Origin: Bordetella genomosp. 13
GTDB taxonomy: Bacteria > Pseudomonadota > Gammaproteobacteria > Burkholderiales > Burkholderiaceae_B
Length of the DNA stretch: 64,000 nucleotides
Direction: 5' to 3'
NCBI RefSeq assembly: GCF_002119665.1
Contig: NZ_CP021111.1
Coordinates: 2,356,001-2,420,000, forward strand
Shown: positions 25,263 to 34,778 of the stretch, in pieces
Numbering within the stretch: position 1 is the stretch's first letter
How the letters are laid out: the number at the start of each line of letters is the position of its first letter
The notes under the pieces: generated by a model
Databases searched by the model: none
What the model was told of the DNA's origin: nothing
Seen by the model: the letters and a program-made list of their open reading frames with translations, nothing else
Made by a program: the position numbers and the translations under genes

Positions 25263-26090
25263 ATGACGCTGTCCGACGCCCCCCTGGGACTCTCCGTTCC
25301 CTACCCCACCGAATACGATCCCGGCCTGCTGTTCCCCGTGTCGCGCGCGCTCAACCGCGCCGCGCTGCCGCTGGAACGGGGCGACCGCCTGCCCTTCCAT
25401 GGCGCGGACATCTGGACCGCCTACGAGATCTCGTGGCTCAACGCCAAGGGCAAGCCGCGCGTGGCCATGGCCACCTTCACGGTGCCGGCCGACAGTCCCA
25501 ACCTGATCGAGTCCAAGTCGTTCAAGCTCTATCTCAACTCGTTCAACCAGACGCGGCTGGACAACGCGCAGGCGCTGCGCGAGCGGCTGGAACGCGACCT
25601 GAGCGCCGCGGCGGGCGCGCCCGTGGAACTGGACTTCGTGCTGCCGCAGCGTTTCGGCCAGCAGCAGATGGCCGAACTGGACGGTATCGACCTGGACAAG
25701 CTGGACGTGGAGATCGACACGTATCAGCCCGCGCCCGAACTGCTGCGCTGCGCAGACGGACCGGTGCGCGAAGAGACGCTGTGTTCGAGGCTGCTGAAGT
25801 CGAACTGCCCCGTCACCGGCCAGCCGGACTGGGGCAGCGTGCAGATCCGCTATCGCGGCCGGCCCATCGACCACGAGGCGCTGCTGAAGTACATCGTGTC
25901 CTTCCGCCAGCATGCGGGCTTTCACGAGCACTGCGTGGAGACCATCTACGCCGACGTCATGCGCGCCTGCGCGCCCCAGGAACTGACCGTGTACGCGCGC
26001 TATACGCGGCGCGGCGGGCTGGACATCAACCCCTGGCGCAGCAACGTGGCGGCGCCGGCCATCGGCATGGCGCGCACGGCGCGCCAATAA
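25263..26090 (+). CDS. queF: NADPH-dependent 7-cyano-7-deazaguanine reductase, long (YqcD) type
   Basis: A 275-residue QueF, which reduces preQ0 to preQ1 in queuosine synthesis for tRNA modification. The long type is a tandem T-fold: the N-terminal half has the NADPH-binding [14 protein letters not shown] (83-96). The C-terminal half has the thioimide-forming C182 and acid D189 in [14 protein letters not shown]. The ending [15 protein letters not shown] is also conserved. It stands alone, convergent with an MFS gene. Confidence 0.96.
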   Translation: MTLSDAPLGLSVPYPTEYDPGLLFPVSRALNRAALPLERGDRLPFHGADIWTAYEISWLNAKGKPRVAMATFTVPADSPNLIESKSFKLYLNSFNQTRLDNAQALRERLERDLSAAAGAPVELDFVLPQRFGQQQMAELDGIDLDKLDVEIDTYQPAPELLRCADGPVREETLCSRLLKSNCPVTGQPDWGSVQIRYRGRPIDHEALLKYIVSFRQHAGFHEHCVETIYADVMRACAPQELTVYARYTRRGGLDINPWRSNVAAPAIGMARTARQ

Positions 26091-26190
26091 TGCAAGGAGG
26101 GCCCTCGGGCCCGCGCATGCCGTTCATCGGTGACAGGCCGGCGCCTTCATGCCGGCTAGTGCGGGCGCAATAGCGGCCCAGTGCCGCGCA

Positions 26191-27480
26191 TCAGGCCCGA
26201 GCCGGCGCCGGCTCGGCCCGGCTGGCCTGCCGGCCGATCCATTGCGCCAGCAGCGCCGCGATGACGAAGGCGGCTCCCGCGCCCACCCACGGCCCGTGCG
26301 TCAGCCCGGCATCCAGCAGCAGGCCGAAGCCGAGCGGGCCCAGCGCCGCGCCGGCGTCCATGCCCGAGTACACCAGGCCGTAGACCGAACCGGTCGCGCC
26401 GCGCGGCGTCACGCGGCGAATGAGCATGTCGCGCGAAGGCGCCGCCACGCCCGAGCAGAATCCGGCCAGGCCGACCACCGGCGCGGCGACCGCCGGCGGC
26501 AGCCAGCCCATGGCCAGCACCACCAGCGTGATGCCGGCGCAGATCAGCGCCAGCATGACGGTCCGCTCGGTGCGCGGGGTGGCCGACACCAGGAAACCGC
26601 CGGCCGCCATGCCCACCGCCGAGGCCACCATGTAGCCGGACAGCGCCGAGCTGGCGGCCAGGCTGGACAGCCCGTACAGGTGATCCAGCAGCGGAATGGT
26701 GTAGTTCTGCACCGAGGACAGCGCGATCGACGTGCAGGCGAAGAACAGGAAGGCGCCCCACAGGGCGGGCCGAGCAAGCAGCGCCAACAGCGTGTCCCAG
26801 GCGCTTTCCTGGGGCTTCGCGGGCTTGGGAGGCTCGGCGGTGTCGCGTCCGGGCGCCGCGGCGACCACCGTCTTGGGGTCGCCCAACAAATTGCGGCCGA
26901 TGATGGTCAGGGCCAGCACCACGGCGACCAGGGCGGCCGCGCTGAAGGCCGCGGTGCGCCAGTCGGCCAAGGCCGTGATCGTGCCGATGAACACGGGCGT
27001 CAGCGCCCAGCCCAGGTTGCCCGTCAGGCCGTGCGTGCTGAAGGCATGCCCCAGCCGGGCCGGACTGACGCGATGATTCATGATGGAATAGTCGGCCGGG
27101 TGGAACACCGAATTGCCCGCCCCGCCGATGGCGGCCGCCAGCACCAGCATGAAGTAGCCATTGGCCAGCCCGATCAGCACGGCGGACAGCACGAAGCAGC
27201 CCAGCCCGAACCACAGCACCGGCCGCGCGCCGATGCGGTCCACCACGAAGCCCGACGAGGCCTGGCCCAGTCCGGACACCACGTAGAAGACCGAGGCCAG
27301 CAGCCCCAGTTCGGCGAAGTCCAGGCGGAACTCGCGCCCGAGGGCGATGTACAGCGACGGCAGCACGAGCTGGAAGAAATGCGAGCTGGCATGCGCCACC
27401 CCGATCAGCATGATGATCTGCCAGTCGCGGCGGCGCAGGAAAGGCGTGTCGAGCAATGCGGTGTCTGCTGCGGTATTCAT
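26191..27480 (-). CDS. MFS transporter, fosmidomycin-resistance (Fsr)-like
   Basis: A 429-residue inner-membrane transporter with 12 hydrophobic segments and a hydrophilic middle loop (GRDTAEPPKPAKPQE near 210). The stretch GVAHASSHFFQLVLPSLYI in segment 1 and GNSVFHPADYSIMNHRV after segment 4 recall the Fsr-like group of MFS exporters. The ATG at 27480 places the first membrane segment at the usual distance. The exported compound is not predictable. It precedes no obvious partner; pgsA lies 169 bases upstream on the same strand. Confidence 0.87.
   Translation of the reverse strand: MNTAADTALLDTPFLRRRDWQIIMLIGVAHASSHFFQLVLPSLYIALGREFRLDFAELGLLASVFYVVSGLGQASSGFVVDRIGARPVLWFGLGCFVLSAVLIGLANGYFMLVLAAAIGGAGNSVFHPADYSIMNHRVSPARLGHAFSTHGLTGNLGWALTPVFIGTITALADWRTAAFSAAALVAVVLALTIIGRNLLGDPKTVVAAAPGRDTAEPPKPAKPQESAWDTLLALLARPALWGAFLFFACTSIALSSVQNYTIPLLDHLYGLSSLAASSALSGYMVASAVGMAAGGFLVSATPRTERTVMLALICAGITLVVLAMGWLPPAVAAPVVGLAGFCSGVAAPSRDMLIRRVTPRGATGSVYGLVYSGMDAGAALGPLGFGLLLDAGLTHGPWVGAGAAFVIAALLAQWIGRQASRAEPAPARA
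26197..26216. terminator. 20-base perfect palindrome at the end of the MFS gene
   Basis: CCGAGCCGGC and GCCGGCTCGG form an uninterrupted palindrome four bases before the MFS stop codon. Between convergent genes it may end transcription or just reflect alanine-proline codons. A further GCCGGC repeat pair (26137-26156) lies in the gap. Confidence 0.4.
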
Positions 27481-27616
27481 GTCGGCATGCGGCCACGGGC
27501 CGCCGAGAGACGCGTGCAGGCACGCATCGGGGTTGTCTCCGGACGGCGGCCGCGAGCCCCTCCGTCGTGTCATGCGAGCGCTGGCGGCATGCCGCCGCGC
27601 CTCGTCGATGTGGAAT

Positions 27617-27637
27617 CGCGCGGCTTGGAGCCGCGCG
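27617..27637. terminator. Stem-loop after pgsA
   Basis: CGCGCGGCT and AGCCGCGCG are separated by TGG, 12 bases after the pgsA stop on the minus strand. A 14-base palindrome, GGCGGCATGCCGCC, lies at 27583-27596. No T-run is present. I looked here for tRNA genes, which follow pgsA in some bacteria, and found none. Confidence 0.55.
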
Positions 27638-27649
27638 TCCAGGATATTA

Positions 27650-28222
27650 CTACTGCGCCTTCTCGCGTATCGCCGGCCAGGCGCGCTGCAGGTAGTACAG
27701 CATCGACCAGACGGTCAGCACGGCGGCCACCACGATCAGCCAGAAGCCCACCCACAACAGGTCTACATTGGCCAGCGGACGGCCGTACAGCAGGCACGGG
27801 ATGGCAATCATCTGGGCGGCCGTCTTGAACTTGCCCAGGCGGTGCACCGCCACGCTGGCGCTGGCGCCGATCTTGGCCATCCACTCGCGCAGCGCCGAGA
27901 TGGTGATCTCGCGGCCGATGATGATCAGCGCGATGAAGGCATCGACCCGGTTCAGGTCGAGCAGCACCAGCAGCGCGGCGCACACCATCAGCTTGTCGGC
28001 CACCGGATCCAGGAAGGCGCCAAACGCCGAAGTTTGGTTCCAGCGCCGCGCCAGCCAGCCGTCGAACCAGTCTGTCAGCGCCGCCAGGATGAATGCGCAG
28101 GCCGCCAGCGTGTCGCGCATCGGCACCGACATCCAGCTGTCGGGGATGTAGAACAGTCCCACTACCAGCGGGATCATGGCGATGCGCAGCCAGGTCAGGA
28201 TGATCGGTATGTTCATGGGCAT
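27650..28222 (-). CDS. pgsA: CDP-diacylglycerol-glycerol-3-phosphate 3-phosphatidyltransferase
   Basis: A 190-residue membrane enzyme that makes phosphatidylglycerol phosphate, the first step to phosphatidylglycerol and cardiolipin. The CDP-alcohol phosphotransferase motif is complete: D51, D54, G55, A58, R59, G68, D72 and D76 in DWFDGWLARR and FGAFLDPVADK. The hydrophobic segments are as expected. It ends a long minus-strand run (uvrC lies 45 bases upstream), the same uvrC-pgsA pairing as in many proteobacteria. A second ATG lies two codons in. Confidence 0.96.
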   Translation of the reverse strand: MPMNIPIILTWLRIAMIPLVVGLFYIPDSWMSVPMRDTLAACAFILAALTDWFDGWLARRWNQTSAFGAFLDPVADKLMVCAALLVLLDLNRVDAFIALIIIGREITISALREWMAKIGASASVAVHRLGKFKTAAQMIAIPCLLYGRPLANVDLLWVGFWLIVVAAVLTVWSMLYYLQRAWPAIREKAQ

Positions 28223-28267
28223 AGTGGTCGTATGCTACCTCAGCGTGGGGATGGCCTGCGCGGCGGG

Positions 28268-30100
28268 TCAGCCGTGCAGGGCGTCATAGATGCGTTCCGC
28301 CAGCTCGTCCGAGATGCCGTCGACCGAGGCCAGGTCGGCCACGCTGGCCGCCGTCACGCCCGACAGCCCGCCGAAGCGCGCCAGCAGGCGCTGCCGGCGC
28401 CGGGCGCCGACTCCCTCGATCTCTTCCAGGCGCGACACGTTGCGGGCCTTGGCCCGCTTGGCCCGCATGCCGGTGATGGCGAAGCGGTGCGCCTCGTCGC
28501 GCACCTGCGCGATCAGCATCAGCGCGGCCGACTCCTTGCCCAGCGCCACCGGCGGGCGGCCATCGGCGAATACCAGCGTCTCCAGGCCCACCTTGCGGCC
28601 CTCGCCCTTGGCCACGCCCACCAGCACCTGCACGTCCAGGCCCAGCTCGACGAAGACCTGGCGCGCCACCTCGACCTGGCCCTTGCCGCCGTCGATCAGG
28701 ACCAGCCCGGGCATGACCGCCTCGCCATCGGCCACCTTGCCGAAGCGGCGGGTCAGCACCTGGCGCATGGCGGCGTAGTCGTCGCCGGGCGTGATGCCCA
28801 CGATGTTGTAGCGGCGGTACAGCGAGGGCTGCATGTCATGGTGCTGATAGACCACGCAGGACGCCTGCGTGGCCTCGCCGGCGGTATGGCTGATGTCGAA
28901 GCACTCGATGCGCAGCGCATCCAGCGCGGCCTCGTCCGTGTCCAGGTCCAGGGTCTCGGCCAGCGCCAGCGTGCGCGCGGCCCGCGCGCCGGATTCGGTC
29001 AGCGCGCGCGCCAGCGCCATCTCGGCATTCTTTTGGGCCTGCTCCAGCCACGCGCGCCGCATGCCTTGCGGGCGGGTCAGCACGCGCGGCGGCCGCGACC
29101 GGCCCTGCTCGGCCAGCAGCGCCGGCAGCTCCTCGTCGGGCAGCGCGTGCGAGCACACCAGCACGGCGGGCAGCGAGCTTTCGACGTAGTGCTGCGCCAC
29201 GAAGGCCTCGAGCACGTCGGCGGCCGGTTCGCCCTCGGCGTGCGACGGAAAGAACGGCTTGTCGCCCAGGTGGCGGCCGCCGCGCACCATGGCCAGGTTC
29301 ACGCATACCTTGCCGCCCGCGATCGCCACCGCGATGATGTCGGTGTCCTCTTCGCCGCCCGTGCTCTCCATGGTCTGCTGATGCAGCACGCGCGCCAGCG
29401 AGCCCATCTGGTCGCGCAGCGCTCCCGCCTCTTCGAAGCGCAGCTCGGCCGAGGCCTGCAGCATGCGCGCCTCGATCTCGCCCAGGACCTCCTGCGCGGC
29501 GCCGTTCAGGAAACGCGCCGCGCGCCGCACGTCGGCGTCGTAGTCCTCGGGCGTGATGGCGTCCACGCAAGGCGCCGTGCAGCGCCCGATCTGGTGCAGC
29601 AGACAGGGCCGCGACCGGTTGGCGAAGACGGTGTCCTCGCAGGTGCGCAGGCGGAACACCTTCTGCAGGATCTGGATGGTCTCGCGCACCGCCCACGCAT
29701 TGGGAAACGGCCCGAAGAACTGCCCGCCGCGGCTGGTCGAGCCGCGGTAATACGCGATGCGCGGATAGCGATGCGCCGAGATCAGCAGGTAGGGATACGA
29801 CTTGTCGTCGCGGAACAGGATGTTGTAGCGCGGGCGCAGGCGCTTGATCAGGTTGTTTTCCAGGATCAGCGCCTCGGCCTCGGAGCGCGTGACCGTGACT
29901 TCGACGCGCGCCACCTTGGCCACCATCTGCGCGATGCGCGGGCTGGACAGCGTCTTCTGGAAATACGACGAGACGCGCTTCTTCAGGTCGCGCGCCTTGC
30001 CCACATACATGACCTCGCCCCCGGCATCCAGGTGCCGGTATACCCCGGGCAGGTGGGGCAGGTCAGCCAGGAACGATTTGAGATTGAATTCGTCGGGCAT
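28268..30100 (-). CDS. uvrC: Excinuclease ABC subunit C
   Basis: A 610-residue UvrC, which makes both incisions around DNA lesions in nucleotide excision repair. The GIY-YIG nuclease domain is at residues 12-95 ([20 protein letters not shown]). A UVR motif lies near 205-240 ([21 protein letters not shown]). The RNase H-like nuclease has [12 protein letters not shown] and [10 protein letters not shown], and two helix-hairpin-helices end the protein ([19 protein letters not shown]). The start at 30100 overlaps the end of nagZ by 38 bases, implying coupled translation. Confidence 0.97.
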   Translation of the reverse strand: MPDEFNLKSFLADLPHLPGVYRHLDAGGEVMYVGKARDLKKRVSSYFQKTLSSPRIAQMVAKVARVEVTVTRSEAEALILENNLIKRLRPRYNILFRDDKSYPYLLISAHRYPRIAYYRGSTSRGGQFFGPFPNAWAVRETIQILQKVFRLRTCEDTVFANRSRPCLLHQIGRCTAPCVDAITPEDYDADVRRAARFLNGAAQEVLGEIEARMLQASAELRFEEAGALRDQMGSLARVLHQQTMESTGGEEDTDIIAVAIAGGKVCVNLAMVRGGRHLGDKPFFPSHAEGEPAADVLEAFVAQHYVESSLPAVLVCSHALPDEELPALLAEQGRSRPPRVLTRPQGMRRAWLEQAQKNAEMALARALTESGARAARTLALAETLDLDTDEAALDALRIECFDISHTAGEATQASCVVYQHHDMQPSLYRRYNIVGITPGDDYAAMRQVLTRRFGKVADGEAVMPGLVLIDGGKGQVEVARQVFVELGLDVQVLVGVAKGEGRKVGLETLVFADGRPPVALGKESAALMLIAQVRDEAHRFAITGMRAKRAKARNVSRLEEIEGVGARRRQRLLARFGGLSGVTAASVADLASVDGISDELAERIYDALHG

Positions 30101-31121
30101 GCTGATAGCGGCCGTCGGCCTGCAGAGTGTCCCAGTCGAGCGCGGGGCGGGTCGGCGCCAGGCGCCGGATGCGCGCCACCGACTCGGGCGTGGGCGTGGC
30201 CACCAGGCGCTCGAGCAGGTCGTCGGCCATGTCGGGGCGGTTGCACACCAGCACCATGTCGCAGCCCGCGCCCAGCGCGGCCTGCGCGCGCGCCAGGATG
30301 TCGCCCGCCACCGTGGCGCCTTCCATGGTGAGGTCGTCGGAGAACACCACGCCGTCATACCGCAGGCGGTCGCGCAGGATGTCCTGGATCCAGCGGCGCG
30401 AGAAGCCCGCCGGATGCGGATCGACCTTGGGATAGATGACGTGCGCCGGCATGACGGCGGGCAGCACGTGGTCGCCCAGCCAGCCGTAGGGCGCGGCGTC
30501 GTCGGTCATGATGCGTTCGAGCGTGCGCGGATCCACGGGAATGTCGAGGTGCGAATCGGCGCTGACGAAGCCATGGCCGGGAAAATGCTTGCCGCAGGCG
30601 CCCATGCCGGCCAGCGCCAGCCCCTGCGCCACCGCGCGCGCCAGCATGGCCACCACGCGCGGATCGCGATGGAAGGCCCGCGTGCCGATGACCTTGCTGA
30701 CGCCGTAGTCCAGGTCCAGCACCGGCGCGAAGCTGAAGTCCACGCCGCAGGCGCGCAGCTCGGCGGCCAGCACGTAGCCCGCATCGGTGGCCATGCGCAT
30801 GGCGCCCAGCGGGTCCTGGTCCCACACGCGGCCAACCGCCTGCATGGGCGGCAGCACGGTGAAGCCGTCTTCGCGAAAGCGCTGCACCCGTCCGCCCTCG
30901 TGGTCCACCGCGATCAGCAGGGGCTCGTCGCGCGCCTCGTGGATGCGGCGGGTCAGTTCGCAAAGCTGTTCGCGGCTTTCGAAGTTGCGCGAGAACAGGA
31001 TCACTCCTCCCACCAGCGGATGGCGCAGGCGGCGTTTCTCGTGCTTGGTCAGCCGGGTGCCGGCCACGTCTACCACGACGGGGCCGGGCGGCAGCACGTG
31101 GCGGGATTTACGGCGTGCCAT
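30063..31121 (-). CDS. nagZ: Beta-N-acetylglucosaminidase NagZ
   Basis: A 352-residue cytoplasmic glycoside hydrolase of family 3 that removes N-acetylglucosamine from anhydro-muropeptides in peptidoglycan recycling. The signature loop KHFPGHG (178-184) and the nucleophile region [10 protein letters not shown] (260-269) are intact, as are DHEGGRVQR and [16 protein letters not shown]. Its start overlaps the acpS end by 14 bases and its end overlaps the uvrC start by 38, an unusually tight packing. NagZ products can also induce AmpC-type beta-lactamases in other bacteria; none is seen here. Confidence 0.96.
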   Translation of the reverse strand: MARRKSRHVLPPGPVVVDVAGTRLTKHEKRRLRHPLVGGVILFSRNFESREQLCELTRRIHEARDEPLLIAVDHEGGRVQRFREDGFTVLPPMQAVGRVWDQDPLGAMRMATDAGYVLAAELRACGVDFSFAPVLDLDYGVSKVIGTRAFHRDPRVVAMLARAVAQGLALAGMGACGKHFPGHGFVSADSHLDIPVDPRTLERIMTDDAAPYGWLGDHVLPAVMPAHVIYPKVDPHPAGFSRRWIQDILRDRLRYDGVVFSDDLTMEGATVAGDILARAQAALGAGCDMVLVCNRPDMADDLLERLVATPTPESVARIRRLAPTRPALDWDTLQADGRYQHARRIQSQIVPG

Positions 31122-31590
31122 CGGCAGCTCCTTGCGGGGCCTGGCGCGGCGACGCGGAGGGCTTGTGCTCCACCACGACGTAGGCGGCGGCCATGTCGGA
31201 TTCATCGGTCAGCGAGACGTGGGCCGCGCCATAGCGCTCGGCATACCAGCCCCGCAGCGCCGGGGCCAGCACCAGCACGGGCCGCCCCCCAGGCGCGTTC
31301 AGGGCCTGCACGCGGGTCCATGTCATGGGCATGCGCATGCCCAGCCCAATGGCCTTCGAGAAGGCTTCCTTGGCCGCGAAGCGCGTGGCCAGGAAGCGCA
31401 CGCCGCGTGCGGGATCGCGCTGGCGCCGGGCATGGAACTTCTGCAGCTCTTCGGGCCCCAGGATTTTCTCGGCGAAGCGGTCGCCATGCCGAGCCAGTGC
31501 CCGCTCGATGCGGTCGACGCGTATCAGGTCCATGCCGATGCCGGCGATGCAGCCGGGGCCGGCGAGCGTAGCGGTGGGATTTTCTGGCAT
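31108..31590 (-). CDS. acpS: Holo-[acyl-carrier-protein] synthase
   Basis: A 160-residue phosphopantetheinyl transferase that converts apo-ACP to its active form for fatty acid synthesis. The Mg2+ ligands D21 ([15 protein letters not shown]) and E75 and the lysine K78 ([11 protein letters not shown]) are present. It is about 30 residues longer than E. coli AcpS; the extra part is an N-terminal 13 residues and a C-terminal serine-proline tail that overlaps nagZ. In many proteobacteria acpS follows pdxJ directly; here a GntR gene lies between them. Confidence 0.94.
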   Translation of the reverse strand: MPENPTATLAGPGCIAGIGMDLIRVDRIERALARHGDRFAEKILGPEELQKFHARRQRDPARGVRFLATRFAAKEAFSKAIGLGMRMPMTWTRVQALNAPGGRPVLVLAPALRGWYAERYGAAHVSLTDESDMAAAYVVVEHKPSASPRQAPQGAADGTP

Positions 31591-31707
31591 GAACGGCAGC
31601 GAAAGAAACGGGATGACGGCTTGAAGCGCGGTGCGGGCCGGCCGGCGATACGGACAGCCGCGGCCGCTTGATGGAATGATACGCGAGGGCCGCCGGGCAG
31701 GCAGGCC

Positions 31708-32424
31708 TCAGGATGCCGGACCGCGCCCGTACAGGTGGCTGTTCATGGCCAGATAGGCATCGCGCGACGGCGCCAGGTGTTCGCGGCAGAGCCGGATCAG
31801 GTCGTCGCGCCGCCCGGTTTTCAGCGCCTCGATCATGGCCCAGTGTTCCTGGCGCGCGCGCTCGCGATAGCGCGCATCGCCCAGCGAACTGAAGCGGATG
31901 GGATGCGTCTGCCGCGCATACTCGCCGATGGCCCGGTGCAGCACGCGGTTCTCGCAGCAGGCGAACAGCGCCTCGTGAAAGCGCACGTTGGCGCGGAACA
32001 CGGCGCGCGGGTCCAGCGCGGCCACGGCGGCGTCGTGCTCGCGCTGGATGGCGATGAGTTCCTGCACCCTGTCGGCCGGCAGCGGACACGGCACGTGCCG
32101 CGCCGCCTCGGTTTCAAGCAGTTCGCGCACCTGATACAGGTCGGCCACCTCGCGCGCCGTGAATGCCCGGACCTCGCAGCCGATGTTCTTGCGCCGCTCT
32201 ACCAGGCCCAGCAGCGCCAGCTCGGCCAGCACCGACCGCACGGCATGGCGCTTCAGGCCGAAGCGCCGCATCAGGTCGTCTTCGATCAGCCGCTCGCGCG
32301 GATGCAGCCGGCCCAGCACGATGTCTTCCTCGAGCTCGCGCACGGCTGACATCAGGTCTGCCGCGGGCGGACCGCCAACCGACTCGGTCGGCGCAGCGGA
32401 CGGGACGGCGACAGTGCGGGCCAT
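31708..32424 (-). CDS. GntR-family regulator, FCD (FadR-like) type
   Basis: A 238-residue regulator. The winged helix lies at about 28-88 (LEEDIVLGRLHPRERLIEDD, then RRFGLKRHAVRSVLAELALL). The all-helical FCD effector domain follows, with ANVRFHEALFACCEN and the last metal-site histidine in LIRLCREHLAPS. It sits between pdxJ and acpS, which are normally neighbours, so it looks like an insertion into a housekeeping set. It does not obviously regulate these genes; its target may lie elsewhere. Confidence 0.9.
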   Translation of the reverse strand: MARTVAVPSAAPTESVGGPPAADLMSAVRELEEDIVLGRLHPRERLIEDDLMRRFGLKRHAVRSVLAELALLGLVERRKNIGCEVRAFTAREVADLYQVRELLETEAARHVPCPLPADRVQELIAIQREHDAAVAALDPRAVFRANVRFHEALFACCENRVLHRAIGEYARQTHPIRFSSLGDARYRERARQEHWAMIEALKTGRRDDLIRLCREHLAPSRDAYLAMNSHLYGRGPAS

Positions 32425-32466
32425 GATGGACGTGCGTAGGTGCGGGGCGTGGATCCGGCAGGCGTT

Positions 32467-33213
32467 TCAGGCGCGGCCGCGCATGGCCTGCAGGCGCGCC
32501 TGCACCATCAGCGCCTTCATGTCGCGCACGGCCTTGTCCCAGCCGTCGAACACGGCCTGCGCCACGATGGCGTGGCCGATGTTCAGTTCCGCGATGCCGT
32601 CGAGCGCGGCCACCGCGGCTACGTTGCCATAGTGCAGGCCATGGCCCGCGTTGACGCGCAGCCCGGCGCGCAGGCCATGCGCCACGGCGGCGCGCACGCG
32701 CGCCAGTTCGGCCTGCGCCTGCTCGGGGCCGGCGGCCTCGGCGTAGGCGCCCGTGTGCAGTTCGACCACCGGCGCGCCCGCGCGCACGGCCGCGTCGATC
32801 TGGGCGGGCTCGGGATCGATGAACAGCGAGACCCGGATGCCCGCCTCGGCCAGTTGCGCCACCGCATCGGTGACCGCGGCCAGGCCGCCGGCCACGTCCA
32901 GGCCGCCCTCGGTGGTCAGCTCGGTGCGCTTCTCGGGCACCAGGCACACGTCGCTGGGCTTGACCCCGCAGGCGATGTCGAGCATTTCGCGGGTGACGGC
33001 GCACTCGAGGTTCATGCGCGTGCGCAGCAGCGGCCGGATGGCGTGCACGTCGGCGTCCTGGATGTGGCGCCGGTCTTCGCGCAGATGCAGGGTGATGAGG
33101 TCGGCGCCCGCCTCTTCGGCCCGCAGCGCCGCCGCGACCGGATCGGGGTACGGCGTATGGCGCTGCTGGCGCAGGGTGGCTACGTGATCGATGTTGACGC
33201 CGAGTTCTATCAT
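32467..33213 (-). CDS. pdxJ: Pyridoxine 5'-phosphate synthase
   Basis: A 248-residue TIM-barrel enzyme making pyridoxine 5'-phosphate from deoxyxylulose phosphate and 3-amino-2-oxopropyl phosphate. Family runs include [17 protein letters not shown] (active-site histidine H10), [43 protein letters not shown] and [14 protein letters not shown]. The length is normal. Its ATG overlaps the stop of the upstream outer-membrane efflux gene by four bases, so vitamin B6 synthesis is translationally tied to an efflux operon here. Confidence 0.97.
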   Translation of the reverse strand: MIELGVNIDHVATLRQQRHTPYPDPVAAALRAEEAGADLITLHLREDRRHIQDADVHAIRPLLRTRMNLECAVTREMLDIACGVKPSDVCLVPEKRTELTTEGGLDVAGGLAAVTDAVAQLAEAGIRVSLFIDPEPAQIDAAVRAGAPVVELHTGAYAEAAGPEQAQAELARVRAAVAHGLRAGLRVNAGHGLHYGNVAAVAALDGIAELNIGHAIVAQAVFDGWDKAVRDMKALMVQARLQAMRGRA

Positions 33214-34778
33214 TGCTGCGATTGCTGCGCGACGGGTTGCGGCGCCGGCTGCGCGGCCACGGTGTTCTCGTTCCAGCCGCCGCCCAGCGCCTTGTACAGC
33301 TCGACGCGGTTGATCAGGGAGTTCAGCCCCGTCTGCACCAGCGCGATCTGCGCGTTGAAGAAATCCACCTGCGCGGTCTGCACCTGCAGGAAGCTGTCGA
33401 TGCCGCCACGATAGCGCATGTCGGACAGCTCGAGCGTGCGCGCCGACGACGCCTGCAGGGCGCGCTGCGCATCGAGCTGGGCGCCATAGGTCGCCTCGCC
33501 GGCCAGCGCGTCGGCGACCTCGCGGAATGCCTGCTGGATCGTCTGCTCGTATTGCGACACCGCGATATTATCGCGCGCCCGCGCCAGGTTCAGCCCCTCG
33601 CGGATGCTGCCGCCGGCGAAGATCGGCGTGGTGATGTTCGGCGAGAAGCTCCAGAAGCCGTTGCCGCCCTTGAACAGGTCGTCCAGCGGACCGCTGGCCA
33701 CGCCCAGCATGCCAGTCAGCGAGATGGTCGGGAAGAAGGCCGCGCGGGCCGCGCCGATATTGGCATTGGCGGACTTCAACTGGTTCTCGGCGGCCAGGAT
33801 GTCGGGCCGGCGCTCGAGCAGGTCGGACGGCAGCCCGGCCGGCACCGACGCGACGACCTGCTCGCGTCCGAACTCGGCGGGCGGCGGCAGGTCGTTGGGC
33901 AGCCCCGGCAGTCCGATCAGCACCAGCAGCGCATTGGACGCCTGCGCGCGCGCCCTGGCCAGCGTCGCCAGGTCGGCCGAGGCGCTGTCCAGCAGCGACT
34001 TCGCCTGGTTCAGGTCGAGCTCGGAGGCCACGCCGCCGTCGAAGCGCGTCTTGACCAGATCGTAGGACTGCTGGCGCGAGGCCAGCGTCTTCTGCGTCAG
34101 CTCGAGCTGGACCTCGGCCGCGCGCACGTTGAAGTACGCCTCGGCCACCGCGCCCACCAGCGTGATGTGCACGCTGCGCTGCGACTGCTCGGTCGACAGG
34201 TACTGCTGATAGGCCGCTTCCGACAGATTGCGCAGCCGGCCGAACAGATCGATCTCGAAGGTGGTCAGGCCCAGGCCCGCCTGGTATTGGCTGGTCACCG
34301 AAGGCGAATCCGGACCGCCGACGCGCAGGTCGCGCGGCAGGCGCTGGCGCGTGCCCTGGATGCCCGCGCCGATGGTGGGCCACTGCTGGGCACGCTGCAC
34401 GCCATACTGCGCGCGCGCTTCCTCGACGCGCTGCACGGCCACGCGCAGGTCGCGGTTGTTCGCCAACGCCAGTTCGATCAGTTTCTGCAGCCGCGCGTCG
34501 CGGAACACCTCGCGCCACCCGATGTCGGCGGCCGGCACCGCGCCCGCCGGCGCCACCGCGGCGGCCGGCTGGCTGCCCACCTGCATGGGCGTCTCGGCGG
34601 CGCCGTATTGCATCCTGGGCTGGTCGGGATACGTGGACTGCACCGGCGCGTCGGGACGCTTGTAGTCGGGCGCCAGCGAGCAGCCGGCCAGGGCGGCGAT
34701 GAGCAGCGCCGCCAGGGCGCCGCGTGCCGATACCGCGAACGAAGGCACGTGCGATTGAATCATGGGACGGGCCGTCAT
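33210..34778 (-). CDS. RND efflux outer-membrane channel lipoprotein (OprM/NodT type)
   Basis: A 522-residue outer-membrane factor with a lipobox LAGC (C33) followed by SLAPDYKRP, the usual NodT/OprM start. Two repeated coiled-coil/barrel halves are visible ([17 protein letters not shown] in the first, and [23 protein letters not shown] in the second, with [12 protein letters not shown] before it). It forms the exit duct of the tripartite pump encoded upstream. Its start overlaps the pump gene stop by four bases and its stop overlaps pdxJ by four. The tail is proline-glutamine rich. Confidence 0.94.
   Translation of the reverse strand: MTARPMIQSHVPSFAVSARGALAALLIAALAGCSLAPDYKRPDAPVQSTYPDQPRMQYGAAETPMQVGSQPAAAVAPAGAVPAADIGWREVFRDARLQKLIELALANNRDLRVAVQRVEEARAQYGVQRAQQWPTIGAGIQGTRQRLPRDLRVGGPDSPSVTSQYQAGLGLTTFEIDLFGRLRNLSEAAYQQYLSTEQSQRSVHITLVGAVAEAYFNVRAAEVQLELTQKTLASRQQSYDLVKTRFDGGVASELDLNQAKSLLDSASADLATLARARAQASNALLVLIGLPGLPNDLPPPAEFGREQVVASVPAGLPSDLLERRPDILAAENQLKSANANIGAARAAFFPTISLTGMLGVASGPLDDLFKGGNGFWSFSPNITTPIFAGGSIREGLNLARARDNIAVSQYEQTIQQAFREVADALAGEATYGAQLDAQRALQASSARTLELSDMRYRGGIDSFLQVQTAQVDFFNAQIALVQTGLNSLINRVELYKALGGGWNENTVAAQPAPQPVAQQSQQ

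Noticed and set aside
27481..27649. Possible tRNA gene after pgsA
   Set aside because: Some bacteria carry tRNA genes after uvrC-pgsA. I found no TTCGA-type T-loop or CCA-ready acceptor stem; only two GC-rich hairpins.
27347..30331. An open frame of nearly 1000 codons crossing the MFS, pgsA and uvrC genes on the other strand
   Set aside because: It spans three unrelated conserved genes and an intergenic hairpin and shows no motif; it is a compositional artefact.
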